Positions 25,954 to 35,695 of a stretch of DNA of 64,000 nt are shown here, piece after piece. Under the pieces are notes generated by a model. It had not been told where the DNA came from. It ran no database searches and saw only the letters and a list, made by a program, of their open reading frames with translations. This DNA is from Paenibacillus sp. SY21-1 (lineage in GTDB: Bacteria > Bacillota > Bacilli > Paenibacillales > Paenibacillaceae), in contig NZ_STGF01000022.1 in assembly GCF_005222705.1 (NCBI RefSeq), positions 1 to 64,000 of the forward strand, written 5' to 3'. Position numbers and translations under genes: made by a program. Numbering within the stretch: the stretch's first letter is position 1; each line of letters starts with the position of its first letter.

Positions 25954-26056
25954 GATCCGCATAACTATATGCTATAGCGAAAAGCGGGGGCTTTGTTAGG
26001 TTTAAATGAATGCTGGCCACTCGGAATGAAGGTCGGTTAGGCTGGAGGGAGCGACT

Positions 26057-27787
26057 ATGGCTCGCAAGCTGTGGGAGATCGTGAAACCCGAATCCATCAA
26101 GTCCAAAATGTTTTTATCGTTTTTAATCGTCATTCTTATCCCGTTGCTGCTGCTCCAGCTGAACCATCAATCGCGGCTGAAGCATACCGTCATCGACAAC
26201 GCGTCTTCCCAAAATATGCAGCAGCTAAGCTTGCTAAAAGCAACGCTGCTTCATGTCCGCAGCAGCATGTTCCAGGCGACCTTCGGTTGGGAGCAAGATG
26301 CAGCTGCCATTGCCGCGTTACATCAAGCGAACAGGCCTCCTGCCCTAGAGCCTGCGATCGCAGCCTTTTCCAAACGGATACAGCTGATTCGTGAGGACAG
26401 CCTGGTGTACGGAGAGTGGATTCAGGGCGAGCTGTTCAACGCCGGCGGCCAATGTCTGTATGGGACCCGGCAAGAACAGGAGATTTGTGCCGCTTCGATT
26501 CGTCCGGCAGCGGAAACGCTGCTGGATTGGAGCGTGGCAGATGTCGACGGGCATATGAATCTCGTCTATATCAATGCGTTAAGGCTGGGAGACGGAAGTC
26601 TGGCAGGCTATTACCGTCTGCGCTTTGAACTGGGCGATTGGTTTGCTACACTGGCCAGCTCCGTTGGCAGCTTGCAAAATTTCGCCGTCGTCAAGAGCGG
26701 CCAGGTGCTTGCGGAAACGAAGCCCTATTTTCCGCTATCCGCTGCGATTCGTGCCAGCATTGCAGGCGGCGAGCTATCCATGGCCAAGCCGTTTCTGGAT
26801 GAGGATTCATCCGTGCTCATTAACTTGATTTACGATCCTTTACTGGAGTGGTATATCGTCGGCCAGTTTCCGATGGGCTTGTTTCTCGGCGACATGGAGC
26901 AGCTGCAAACGAACGCTTTTATGCAAGTTGTGCTGTTCAGCGTATTTTTTGCGATTATCGCGTATTTGATCCTGCTGCGAATTACGAGGCCGCTTGCGAG
27001 GCTGCAGCGCAAAATGGGCCAATTGATCGACAAGGAGTTTAAGGTCAGGCTGGAGGAGAAGGGGCTTGACGGGGAAGTGCTGTTTCTGGCTAAAACCTTC
27101 AACGCGATGACAAGCAGCATGCTGACGCTTATCGAGCGGCTTAAAGCGCAGGAGCGCCAAAAGGAAGCCGCCCAATTTCAGCTGCTGCTCTCCCAAATGA
27201 ACCCCCATTTGCTGCTGAATACGCTCAATACGATGAAATGGATGGCGCTCTCCCGCGGGCACAAGGAAATTGCCGATATTTGCATTCACCTTGGCCTGCT
27301 GCTAGAGGCAAGCTTGCAGACGGATGTCGATCTGGTTCTGATGAAAGCGGAGCTGGAGCTGGCAGAGTCCTATCTCCGTCTGCAGCAGTATCGCTATTTG
27401 GACAAAATCAGCTATGAGGTAACGGTAGAGCCTGCGGTGGAATTTGCGCTTGTCCCCAAATTCAGTTTGCAGCCGCTCGTTGAAAACGCCATTCAGCATG
27501 GCATTATTCCAAAAGAGGGCATAGGCCATATTCACATTAGCGCCAAACGCGAAGGACTGAGCCTGCTGCTGGAGGTGAGGGACGACGGCATTGGCATGAA
27601 CGAAGCCGCCAAGCTGCAGGTGCTGCGAAAAAGAAAAGGGATCGGCCTGCGCAATTTGCAGGAGCGGCTGGACTTGCTGTTCAAGAGGGATGCCCGACTT
27701 GCTTCGCGTTCGGATGCTTCCGGCACCGTAATGATCATTTGTATGCCGCTGCTGCTATCTACGCCATATCGAAGGGAAGGAGAATAA
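26057..27787 (+). CDS. Sensor histidine kinase, YesM type
   Basis: The 576-aa protein has a first membrane segment at about residues 18-38 (MFLSFLIVILIPLLLLQL), a large external sensor region, a second segment near 295-315 (VVLFSVFFAIIAYLILL) and a HAMP domain. The His_kinase domain carries the phospho-acceptor His in LLSQMNPHLLLNTLNTMKW. The ATPase part has LVENAIQHGI, DDGIGM and GIGLRNLQERL. In this family the second H-box residue after NPH is usually F; here it is L, which should be tolerated. It is followed after three bases by its AraC-type response regulator. Such pairs sense oligosaccharides or their transport and induce nearby sugar genes. Confidence 0.92.
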   Translation: MARKLWEIVKPESIKSKMFLSFLIVILIPLLLLQLNHQSRLKHTVIDNASSQNMQQLSLLKATLLHVRSSMFQATFGWEQDAAAIAALHQANRPPALEPAIAAFSKRIQLIREDSLVYGEWIQGELFNAGGQCLYGTRQEQEICAASIRPAAETLLDWSVADVDGHMNLVYINALRLGDGSLAGYYRLRFELGDWFATLASSVGSLQNFAVVKSGQVLAETKPYFPLSAAIRASIAGGELSMAKPFLDEDSSVLINLIYDPLLEWYIVGQFPMGLFLGDMEQLQTNAFMQVVLFSVFFAIIAYLILLRITRPLARLQRKMGQLIDKEFKVRLEEKGLDGEVLFLAKTFNAMTSSMLTLIERLKAQERQKEAAQFQLLLSQMNPHLLLNTLNTMKWMALSRGHKEIADICIHLGLLLEASLQTDVDLVLMKAELELAESYLRLQQYRYLDKISYEVTVEPAVEFALVPKFSLQPLVENAIQHGIIPKEGIGHIHISAKREGLSLLLEVRDDGIGMNEAAKLQVLRKRKGIGLRNLQERLDLLFKRDARLASRSDASGTVMIICMPLLLSTPYRREGE

Positions 27788-27790
27788 CTG

Positions 27791-28561
27791 ATGGCATGGT
27801 CCGTTATTGTGGTGGAGGACGAGGATTTTGTGCGCGATGCGATTATTCGGCTTATTCCTTGGGCGGAGGAGGGCTTTAAGCTCGTTGGCGTCGCTGCCGA
27901 CGGCATTCCCGCGCTCGCGCTTATTCGCGAGAAACGCCCCGATCTTGTCATTACGGACATTGTGATGCCTAGAATGGACGGCATCCATCTGCTCAAGCAA
28001 GCTCGGGAGGAGGGGCATACTGCCAAATTTATTATGCTGACCTGCATGAATGAATTCGATTACGCCCAGCAAGCGCTTGAGTATGGGGCCAGCAGCTATA
28101 TTCTCAAGTTATCGATGGACATTGATAAGCTAAGAGCCTCGTTGAAAAAGGTGTCGCTGGAATTAATGACGGACACCGTTACCAAGCAGCTTGTGATGGA
28201 GCTTGAGCAGCACGCCAAGCATCAGCCCCATTCGACGGATCACGCGCAGGTTAATTATGTGCTGCGTCATATTCAGCTTCATTACGCCGAGGAAATTACG
28301 TTGAAGGCGATCGCCAAATCTATTGCGATGGAGGAGCATTATTTCAGCGCCCTGTTCAAGAAAAAGACAGGAGAAAATTTTAACCGTTTTGTTCAGAAGG
28401 TTCGTTTGGAGCATGCCAAAATATTTCTGAAGGAAACCGAGCTGTCCTTAAATGCGATAGCGGAGAAGGTTGGCCTGAACTCGGACTATTATCTGATTCG
28501 GTTGTTTAAACGCGAATACGGGGTGACACCGGGCGATTTTCGCAAAAATCGATCATCTTAA
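27791..28561 (+). CDS. Response regulator with AraC-type DNA-binding domain, YesN type
   Basis: The 256-aa protein has a receiver domain (residues about 4-120) with the acidic pair VEDED, the phospho-acceptor Asp at about residue 56 (VITDIVMPRMDG) and the conserved Lys in SYILKLS. The AraC helix-turn-helix pair fills about residues 155-255 (IAKSIAMEEHYFSALFKKKTG, in pieces, and IAEKVGLNSDYYLIRLFKREYGVTPGDFR, in pieces). YesN relatives are often 350-530 aa with a long middle region; this one is short, with only about 30 residues between the domains. It should activate the permease and binding-protein genes downstream. Confidence 0.92.
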   Translation: MAWSVIVVEDEDFVRDAIIRLIPWAEEGFKLVGVAADGIPALALIREKRPDLVITDIVMPRMDGIHLLKQAREEGHTAKFIMLTCMNEFDYAQQALEYGASSYILKLSMDIDKLRASLKKVSLELMTDTVTKQLVMELEQHAKHQPHSTDHAQVNYVLRHIQLHYAEEITLKAIAKSIAMEEHYFSALFKKKTGENFNRFVQKVRLEHAKIFLKETELSLNAIAEKVGLNSDYYLIRLFKREYGVTPGDFRKNRSS

Positions 28562-28650
28562 AAATGTGCAATAAAACGCATAAATCCGTCCGTAACGATA
28601 GCCAGCCTTCCTTGGTATAGTGTAGCTATAAAGCGCGGGGAGGTGATGGG

Positions 28651-29565
28651 GTGAATGGACGGCGGCTTAAAGCGGCATGGCACATGAAAGCGCTGTATCT
28701 CATGCTGCTGCCCGGCCTGCTCTGGTTTGTCGTCTATCGTTACTTGCCGATGTATGGAGCTGTGCTGGCCTTTAAGGATTATGACCTCGCGGCAGGCATC
28801 ATGGGCAGTCCCTGGGCGGACCCTTGGTACAAGCATTTTCAATTCTTTTTCAAATCGCCGTATTTTAGCCAGCTGCTGGTCAATACCCTGCTAATCAGTT
28901 TGTATAAGCTGGTATTTGGCATGCTGCCTCCGATCGCAATGGCGATAGCGTTGAACGAATGCCGGATCATGTGGTATAAACGCTGGATACAGACGCTTAG
29001 CTATATGCCGCATTTTTTCTCCTGGGTGATCATATACGGCATCAGTCTGGCGATGCTCTCCGAAAGCAGCGGCGTGCTGAACCGGCTTATTCTGCAGCTG
29101 ACGGGCGAAACCATTCCTTTTCTAACCTCTAACGACTGGTTTAGAAGCGTGCTTGTCGGCACGGATATTTGGCAAAATATCGGGTGGGGCGCCATCATCT
29201 ATCTCGCTGCCATGTCCTCGATCGATCCGACGCTGTATGAAGCGAGCAAAGTCGACGGGGCGGGCCGCCTGCGGCAAATTTGGCATATTACGCTGCCAGG
29301 CATACGTAACGTCATCGTGCTTTTGCTTATCCTTCGCCTTGGCCATATGCTCGACGCGGGATTTGAACAGGTTTACGTGATGTACAACATACAGGTGTAT
29401 CAGGTCGCGGATATTATCGATACCTGGGTGTATCGAACCGGTCTGGAGCAGCTCAGCTTCGGTCTGGCGACCGCTGTCGGCTTGTTCAAATCGCTGATCG
29501 GCATGTTCCTTGTGCTTGGCTCGAACCATCTGGCGAAACGCTGGGGAGGTGGCGGCATATGGTGA
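28651..29565 (+). CDS. Sugar ABC transporter permease, LplB type
   Basis: The 304-aa protein has six membrane segments and the LplB-like N terminus (LLPGLLWFVVYRYLPMYGAVLAFKDY in two pieces: LLPGLLWFVVYRYLPMYG and AVLAFKDYDL). The cytoplasmic EAA loop that meets the ATPase reads YEASKVDGAGRLRQIWHITLPGI. It starts at GTG 28651 directly after GGGGAGGTGATGGG. The next permease overlaps it by seven bases. No ATPase gene is in the locus; such importers usually share a general MsmX-type ATPase encoded elsewhere. With the large secreted glycoside hydrolase downstream it probably imports released oligosaccharides. Confidence 0.93.
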   Translation: MNGRRLKAAWHMKALYLMLLPGLLWFVVYRYLPMYGAVLAFKDYDLAAGIMGSPWADPWYKHFQFFFKSPYFSQLLVNTLLISLYKLVFGMLPPIAMAIALNECRIMWYKRWIQTLSYMPHFFSWVIIYGISLAMLSESSGVLNRLILQLTGETIPFLTSNDWFRSVLVGTDIWQNIGWGAIIYLAAMSSIDPTLYEASKVDGAGRLRQIWHITLPGIRNVIVLLLILRLGHMLDAGFEQVYVMYNIQVYQVADIIDTWVYRTGLEQLSFGLATAVGLFKSLIGMFLVLGSNHLAKRWGGGGIW

Positions 29566-30416
29566 ATCGGCGCTTTACCGCATTTGATTGCATGATCTAT
29601 GCGGCATTGCTGCTCGTTGGTCTCGCAACGCTGCTCCCGTTCATGTACGTAATCAGCGTTTCCCTTACTCCGTATTCGGAAGTGATGCGCAATGGCGGCT
29701 TCGTGCTGCTTCCGAAAGCAATCAGCTTTGAGGCGTATAAGCAGCTGTTCGACCGTCCGATTATGCCAAAAGCGTTTGGCGTTACCTTCGTGCTATCGAC
29801 CTTAGGCACGCTGCTGAACCTCGTGCTCACCCTGCTGATGGCATACCCGCTCAGCCGCAAGAAGCTGCCCGCAAGGACGGCGCTGCTCCTGTTCGTCGTA
29901 TTTACGATGCTGTTCAGCGGCGGCCTGATTCCCACCTATCTGATTGTCAAGTCGACTTATTTGCTTAATACGATGTGGGCGATGATCATTCCAAGCTTGA
30001 TTTGGGCGTTTAATATTTTGGTAATGAAAACCTTTCTGGAAGGGCTGCCGGAGGAGCTGTTTGAATCCGCCCGTATGGATGGCGCCGGAGAAGGCACCAT
30101 GCTGCTGCGGCTGGTCGTGCCGCTTTCGGTTCCGTCGATTATTACGATTGGACTGTTCTACATGGTGGGACATTGGAATCAATTTTTTCTAGGGGTGCTC
30201 TACATCCAGGATCAGGATTTATACCCGCTGCAGCTTGTTGTACGCAATATCCTTATTTCGGCTACGCAAATGGAAGCCAACGTCGAAGTCACCTTGCCTA
30301 CAGCCACGCTGCAAATGGCCGCTGTTGTGTCGGCGAGCCTGCCTATTGTGCTCGTGTACCCGTTTTTTCAAAAGCACCTCACAAAGGGAATGCTGCTAGG
30401 CTCGATAAAAGGGTAA
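29559..30416 (+). CDS. Sugar ABC transporter permease, LplC type
   Basis: The 285-aa protein is the second membrane subunit. It has six hydrophobic segments, the LplC-like stretch LLPFMYVISVSLTPYSEVMRNGG (in pieces) and an EAA loop reading ESARMDGAGEGTMLLRLVVPLSVPSI. It ends with the common HLTKGMLLGSIKG. It overlaps the first permease by seven bases, indicating coupled translation and a heterodimeric channel. Confidence 0.93.
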   Translation: MVNRRFTAFDCMIYAALLLVGLATLLPFMYVISVSLTPYSEVMRNGGFVLLPKAISFEAYKQLFDRPIMPKAFGVTFVLSTLGTLLNLVLTLLMAYPLSRKKLPARTALLLFVVFTMLFSGGLIPTYLIVKSTYLLNTMWAMIIPSLIWAFNILVMKTFLEGLPEELFESARMDGAGEGTMLLRLVVPLSVPSIITIGLFYMVGHWNQFFLGVLYIQDQDLYPLQLVVRNILISATQMEANVEVTLPTATLQMAAVVSASLPIVLVYPFFQKHLTKGMLLGSIKG

Positions 30417-30470
30417 TTCGCGAGCAATCGCATGTTATAACCATTTGATTGTTGACAGGGGGATGGTCGT

Positions 30471-32024
30471 TTGAACAACCGGAAGAGGATCAAGTCGATA
30501 ACGGTTGCTGCGCTGCTGGCCTGCATGATTACTGCGTGTACAGAAGGAGGTCCGGCGCCGGCGGCAACGGGCGGCAGCGCAACAAACAAACCCGAGGGCA
30601 CGGAAAAAGCCGCTGAAACGCCAAAGACAACGAAGGTCGAGGTGTTCAAGGTGGGCCAGGGCGTTACGTTTCCGGAGGTCGACTTTGTCAAGGATGAAAT
30701 CGCAAGCCATGCCCATGTGGAGCTCGCTTTAACGCTTGCAGCCAACAAGGACGACTTCGTCAACCAGCTGAACACGAGGGTAGCAGCCGCCAATTTTCCT
30801 GATATTATGGAGCTGCCGGACAAAGGTTTGTTTGATCAGTATGCAAAAAACAATTTGCTGCTCGATTTGACGCCTTATTTGGACCAGTTGTCGAATGCGA
30901 CAGCCTTTGTGGGCGAGCAAAACATGAAAAAGGGCACGGTCGAAGGGAAAATTCTCGCCATCGTAAAGGAGCCTAACCCGACAGCGTCCAACTTCTGGGT
31001 CCGGAAGGATTGGCTCGATAAGCTGAAGCTGGACGTGCCGCAAACGACGGAGGAGCTATTGCAAACGGCTGTCGCCTTCCGCGAGCAGGACCCTGACGGC
31101 AACGGACAGAAGGATACGTACGGCGTGTCCGGCATCGGAGGAGCCGGCATCGTCGGCAACTTTCAAGGCATTTTTAGCGCATATGGCTCGACAGGGCTTT
31201 GGAATACGTTTTCCATTGAGGATGGAAAGCTGCTGAACGGGCTGTACGATCCCCGGTCCGAGGAAGCATTGGCGTTCGTGAAATCGTTTTTCGACGCAGG
31301 CGCAGTAGATCCCGATTTGCTGGTCAACAAAAACTTTGATCGCATTTATCAGGGATTCGCCGGCATCGTATTTACCGATTGGTCGCAGATGGCCAAGGAC
31401 GATAAGCTGGCGGCGATCCAGGCTGCCAACCCGAACGCCGAATGGGTCCAGTTGAACGCACTGACTGGGCCAGGGGGCAAGTCGTTTGCAGGCAATGTCG
31501 ATATTGGGCGCACCAGCGGTTATGTGACACTGCCCAAGGCGCTGGAGAAAAACCCGGAGAAGCTTGAAGCGGTGCTGAAGGCGATCAACTACATTGGCTC
31601 CGAGGAGGGCTTGAAGCTCGTACAATATGGGCTTGAGGGCAAGCACTATACGCTTGATGGCGGCAATGTCGTCGCTACTGAGCTTATGGGCAAGGAGGCT
31701 GCGTATATTTGGCCTTATCAGCTGGTAGGCAGACCTGAGCTGGATTATTTGAAGGTGAAGTTCGCCAAGCAGAGCAAGGATATCGAGACAGGCATCAATC
31801 AGCCGCGTATACCGGTCTATAACTCGTTTATTTCTATACCGGACGGCTTTAATGGGGCGGATGCAGATAAATATGCCCAGGAGGAAGTGACTAAATTTGC
31901 CTATGGCAAGCGGCCGTTAAGCGAATTTGCCAAATTTCTCGAAACGCTGGATTCTGTTTTCGGGAATCAAACGCTAGTGAAGGCTGCAGAAGCGCAGCTA
32001 AAGGAACTCGGTTATTTAAACTAA
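30471..32024 (+). CDS. Sugar-binding lipoprotein of the ABC importer
   Basis: The 517-aa protein has a lipoprotein signal (ITVAALLACMITACTEGG; the Cys of ITAC at about residue 23 would be lipidated) followed by a Pro/Gly/Thr-rich spacer and a large extracellular-solute-binding domain of the LplA type. It contains DPDGNGQKDTYGVSG, a calcium-loop-like stretch usual in this family. The start is a TTG after GACAGGGGGATGG. It follows the permeases by 54 bases and is the last gene before a strong terminator, so it closes the transporter operon. Confidence 0.93.
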   Translation: MNNRKRIKSITVAALLACMITACTEGGPAPAATGGSATNKPEGTEKAAETPKTTKVEVFKVGQGVTFPEVDFVKDEIASHAHVELALTLAANKDDFVNQLNTRVAAANFPDIMELPDKGLFDQYAKNNLLLDLTPYLDQLSNATAFVGEQNMKKGTVEGKILAIVKEPNPTASNFWVRKDWLDKLKLDVPQTTEELLQTAVAFREQDPDGNGQKDTYGVSGIGGAGIVGNFQGIFSAYGSTGLWNTFSIEDGKLLNGLYDPRSEEALAFVKSFFDAGAVDPDLLVNKNFDRIYQGFAGIVFTDWSQMAKDDKLAAIQAANPNAEWVQLNALTGPGGKSFAGNVDIGRTSGYVTLPKALEKNPEKLEAVLKAINYIGSEEGLKLVQYGLEGKHYTLDGGNVVATELMGKEAAYIWPYQLVGRPELDYLKVKFAKQSKDIETGINQPRIPVYNSFISIPDGFNGADADKYAQEEVTKFAYGKRPLSEFAKFLETLDSVFGNQTLVKAAEAQLKELGYLN

Positions 32025-32076
32025 AAAGCCAATGCGCAGCGTTTCATGCAATCATCGCTGACCATACGTAAAAACG

Positions 32077-32131
32077 GACGTGTACAAAATTCCTGCGGCA
32101 AGCCGGGAATCCTTTGTGCGCGTCTTTTTTT
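32077..32131 (+). terminator. Rho-independent terminator
   Basis: A long two-part stem (GACGTGTACAAA with TTTGTGCGCGTC, then ATTCC with GGAAT inside) ends in seven T. It separates the transporter operon from the glycoside hydrolase gene. Confidence 0.85.
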
Positions 32132-32193
32132 ACTGGCAAGCATGAACACGCTCCATTCGGCGCATCATCACATGACGAAAGGGTGAAAACGAG

Positions 32194-35100
32194 ATGAACG
32201 TTTATTTGAAAGCGTTAACAAGAACGGTTCTGCTTGCGCTTTTGTGCTCTTTGTTTACGGGCATCGTTTCTTCTGGCTCTGCAACCCTGGTGTTTGCCGA
32301 TCCTCCGGCAACGGAGCTCGTATTGGGGGATTTCGAGAGCGCCGATGAGACGTGGGATTTTCTGATTGGGAGCAGCGGCTCGCTGGGCAATGGGGAGTTT
32401 ACCAGAAATAACGCAAGCGCGCAGACGGGCGTTTCTTCCGGAAAGCTGGCGCTTAATTTCAGCAGCAGCTCGCCGTACCGCTACAGCTATGTCATGCTGG
32501 AGAAATATTTGTTCAAAAGAGTGTTACCCGTAGACGCCAACAAGCTCTCCTTTTGGGTAAAAACAGAGGATATGGCGAGGCTGGATGTGATTCTGCTTGA
32601 CAACTCCAATCAGAACCATCAACAGACGATCACGCTTCAACCGACCGGAGACTGGCAGAAGCTGACGATCCATGCCTTTAATTCCGGGCTCAACTATACG
32701 AAATGGGGAGGGAAAAACGACGGCGTATGGCATGGACCGCTGAAGAAAATAAGCTTTAAGCTGACGGGCCAATCGATGAAGCCGGGTAAAACCACGGGAG
32801 CCATCCTTTTTGACGATATTCGGGCTGAGGTCACTCCACCGGAGCTTGCGCTCGCTCAGGTTCAGGTCGGCAATGTGTTCACCGGCAGCCGAACGTCCGC
32901 GTTTGACGTGCTCACGACCGGCGACCAGCTGGACTGGAGCGCCTACAACGGGTGGGGCGAGCCGGTTGCGTCGGGAACCGCTGCCGTATCGGGCGGAATC
33001 CATCGGCTGAATGTAACGGTTCCCGAGGACGGCTATTACCGATTGTCGATGGCAGCATCCTTGGGAGGGAACGCGCTGAAGCGGATCGAAACGACGTTTG
33101 CCGTTTTGCCGGCATTCGATTTAGTGGCGGTGCCGCAGTCGCCATTTGGCATTCAAACCCATTTCGGCATCAATTGGAACAGGGAGCTTGCTCCGCTGCT
33201 CAAGCATGCTGGCATTAAAAACGTACGGGATTCCTTTTACTGGTCGGAGGTCGAGCTCACTCAAAATGTATATACCTTTAATCCGAAAACAACGCTTCCG
33301 CTGCAATCCTTTCGCGAGCTCGGCATCGATCCCTTACTAGTATTCGGTTTAAGCAATAAATATTACGACGCCGGCAAAACGCCTCATACGCAGGCCGCGC
33401 ACATCGCTTACGGCAATTATGTAAAGGCGATGCTCAACAAGTTCGGCAGCCAGCTCAAATGGGGGGAAATATGGAATGAATTTAACCTGCCGTATTTCGG
33501 AGGCAACGGACCCGCAGCATCACGGGCGGACGTCTATTACAGCTTGCTGAAGGAAGGGTATGAGGCCAGCAAGACGGCGCGGCCGGATGCCGCTGTTATC
33601 GGCGGCGCAACGGCCGATGTGCCGTTTGCTTGGCTGGAGGAGCTGTTTACGCTCGGGGGACTTTCGTACATGGATAAGCTGTCCGTACATCCGTACCGTT
33701 ATCCCGATACGCCGGAGGGCTTGCTTGAGGAAATCGAGCAGCTAAATGAGCTTGTAAGCGACTATAATGACGGGGAAACGATACCGCTGTGGTTTTCCGA
33801 GATCGGATGGCCGACCCATTTAAATCCGACCGGCGTCGATGAAATGACGCAGGCGGCATACTTGATTCGCAGCTACGTGCTGGCCATCGGCGCTGGCGTG
33901 GAAAAAGTGTTCTGGTACAATTTGATGAACACCGGCACCGACAAGCTGTATAACGAGCATAACTTCGGCATCGTTCATCATTCGGGCGACGCGCTGGGGG
34001 CGTATACGCCAAAGCCCGCTTATGCCGCGATGTCAACGCTCACCAGGCAGCTGACGGGCTGGACGCTTACAGACCAGCAGCAGTCCGATGGCCTTTTTCA
34101 TTACACGTTCAGCCAAAATAATGAGGAGCTTCATGTCGTCTGGTCGCTTGACGAGCAGGAGGTTGCGCTGGAAGCACAGGCTCCGATTACGGCAACGGAT
34201 ATGATGGGGAAAGCGGTAGTCTATACGCCAACCGAAGATCACGTATATATGACGGTAACGGGCGAGCCCGTGTTCATTCATGGCGACATTGCGGTCGTGA
34301 CCGCCGCCAGTCCCTATCGCCTGCTGGAGAGCGCCGCCTACGCTGGCGACCCGGTCGTGTTGACGCTAGAGGTGGACAGTCTTGCGAACGCTCAGGCATA
34401 TGCGGCTGTCATTCAATTTCAAGGGGATTCGGAAGAGATTAATATTACGGGACCCGGCAGCTACACAGTCGAGCTGGAGGGCAGCGCCAACGTCGGAGAA
34501 TGGCAGGCTACTGCGGTTGTAAGCGCAGACGGAACGGCAACGGCCGGTTTATCCGCTAAGGTCGACATCATGCAGGCGGAGGGGGCTTCATCGAAGCATG
34601 TTCTGCGTGCCGGTGCGGATGTAATCGAGGTCATGATTAAAAATGAAAGAGCGGCTCAACGAAGCGTAGAGCGGATCGATTGGAGCATCGGGTCCATCAG
34701 CGGCTCCGAGACGTACGACGAGGCATGGATTCCTTCAGGCTCCGAATTGGCATTCAACTTTCCATTAAGCGCGCAGCCTGCGGGAGTGCTGCTGCCGTAC
34801 AGCTTCGAGATTCAATTGGAGGATGGAGCGCTGCTTGAAACGAGCGGATCGGTGAAGCGGATTGCACCGGAAGCGAGAGTGCCGCTGCCTTATCTTAAAC
34901 TGGAGCAGTTGGAGGATGCAGAAGAGCTGGAAGGCATTGACCTGATAGACGATGTATATTCCCGAATAGCTGCAAGCGGCGGGCCGTCCGACTTTAGCGG
35001 AAAGCTGTGGCTTAGCTACGATGATGACCACCTGTACGTCTACGCCCGCGTACGCGATAATGTGTTTGCGCAGCCGCATCAGGGTGAGGCCATCTGGGGA

Positions 35101-35481
35101 GGAGATAGCATTCAGTTTGCCGTATCGGCCGGCATGCCGGGTGAAAATCTGCAGTGGTACGAGTACGGCATGGCGTTAACGGCGCAGGGGCCGGAGCTGT
35201 ACCGCTGGATGGCGCCTCAAGGCTTCGAGGCCGGACTTGTTGCAAATCCCGATTTGAACATTACGAGAAACGAAACGACCAAGGATACCACTTACCGGTT
35301 GGCGCTGCCCTGGTCGGATTTGCAGCCAATCGCCCCAAGCGACGGCTTGCTCAGCCTGTCGATCGTCGTCAATGAGAATGATGGGAACGGTCGCAGAGGC
35401 TATGTGGAATGGGGAAGCGGGATCGGTTCAAGCAAACAGTCCTCTCTATTTAAAGCGATGGAGCTGATGGATACCGAGTAA
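32194..35481 (+). CDS. Secreted multi-domain glycoside hydrolase, clan GH-A
   Basis: The 1095-aa protein has a signal peptide (residues about 1-36, ending near LVFADPP). A carbohydrate-binding-like domain follows (about 40-215; SGKLALNFSSSSPYRYSYVML in pieces). The catalytic barrel at about 310-680 has the GH-A acid/base Glu at 429 in GEIWNEFN and the nucleophile Glu at 536 in LWFSEIGWP, with a pattern closest to GH39-type enzymes. A linker and beta domains lead to a C-terminal CBM9/DOMON-like domain (about 925-1090; LWLSYDDDHLYVYARVRD). It should attack a plant or microbial polysaccharide outside the cell and feed the importer upstream. A perfect cre match lies in its first codons. Confidence 0.88.
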   Translation: MNVYLKALTRTVLLALLCSLFTGIVSSGSATLVFADPPATELVLGDFESADETWDFLIGSSGSLGNGEFTRNNASAQTGVSSGKLALNFSSSSPYRYSYVMLEKYLFKRVLPVDANKLSFWVKTEDMARLDVILLDNSNQNHQQTITLQPTGDWQKLTIHAFNSGLNYTKWGGKNDGVWHGPLKKISFKLTGQSMKPGKTTGAILFDDIRAEVTPPELALAQVQVGNVFTGSRTSAFDVLTTGDQLDWSAYNGWGEPVASGTAAVSGGIHRLNVTVPEDGYYRLSMAASLGGNALKRIETTFAVLPAFDLVAVPQSPFGIQTHFGINWNRELAPLLKHAGIKNVRDSFYWSEVELTQNVYTFNPKTTLPLQSFRELGIDPLLVFGLSNKYYDAGKTPHTQAAHIAYGNYVKAMLNKFGSQLKWGEIWNEFNLPYFGGNGPAASRADVYYSLLKEGYEASKTARPDAAVIGGATADVPFAWLEELFTLGGLSYMDKLSVHPYRYPDTPEGLLEEIEQLNELVSDYNDGETIPLWFSEIGWPTHLNPTGVDEMTQAAYLIRSYVLAIGAGVEKVFWYNLMNTGTDKLYNEHNFGIVHHSGDALGAYTPKPAYAAMSTLTRQLTGWTLTDQQQSDGLFHYTFSQNNEELHVVWSLDEQEVALEAQAPITATDMMGKAVVYTPTEDHVYMTVTGEPVFIHGDIAVVTAASPYRLLESAAYAGDPVVLTLEVDSLANAQAYAAVIQFQGDSEEINITGPGSYTVELEGSANVGEWQATAVVSADGTATAGLSAKVDIMQAEGASSKHVLRAGADVIEVMIKNERAAQRSVERIDWSIGSISGSETYDEAWIPSGSELAFNFPLSAQPAGVLLPYSFEIQLEDGALLETSGSVKRIAPEARVPLPYLKLEQLEDAEELEGIDLIDDVYSRIAASGGPSDFSGKLWLSYDDDHLYVYARVRDNVFAQPHQGEAIWGGDSIQFAVSAGMPGENLQWYEYGMALTAQGPELYRWMAPQGFEAGLVANPDLNITRNETTKDTTYRLALPWSDLQPIAPSDGLLSLSIVVNENDGNGRRGYVEWGSGIGSSKQSSLFKAMELMDTE
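32207..32220 (+). promoter_or_regulatory. cre site (CcpA box) inside the glycoside hydrolase start region
   Basis: TGAAAGCGTTAACA matches the catabolite-responsive element consensus TGWAANCGNTNWCA at every position. It lies 13 bases into the coding sequence, a place where CcpA is known to block elongation in Bacillus. Confidence 0.7.
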
Positions 35482-35536
35482 GCTCCGTATTCGGGGGCTT
35501 TGGGTGTTTACACGTCGAATGGCGTCTTTATCATCC

Positions 35537-35571
35537 AAGGGTGGAGTCCCTAGCGGCTCCCCCTTTTTTTT
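35537..35571 (+). terminator. Rho-independent terminator
   Basis: AAGGG-T-GGAG pairs with CTCC-CCCTT with one bulged base and is followed by eight T. It lies 56 bases after the glycoside hydrolase. Confidence 0.8.
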
Positions 35572-35611
35572 GCTCGCTTCCTCTTCCAAGCTCGCTCATG
35601 AAAGTAAAACG

Positions 35612-35665
35612 TTGACAGTTCGTTTGTCGTTGTATAACATATGTAATATAACGATTGTTATACAA
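35612..35665 (+). promoter_or_regulatory. Promoter and operator of the TetR gene
   Basis: TTGACA (35612-35617) and TAACAT (35635-35640) are spaced by 17 bases. A perfect 9-bp inverted repeat, TTGTATAAC (35630-35638) and GTTATACAA (35657-35665), spans the -10 region and transcription start with an 18-base centre. Autorepression by the TetR protein is the simplest reading. Confidence 0.65.
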
Positions 35666-35695
35666 TAAACGATTTCATTGGCAGGAGATGAAGAC

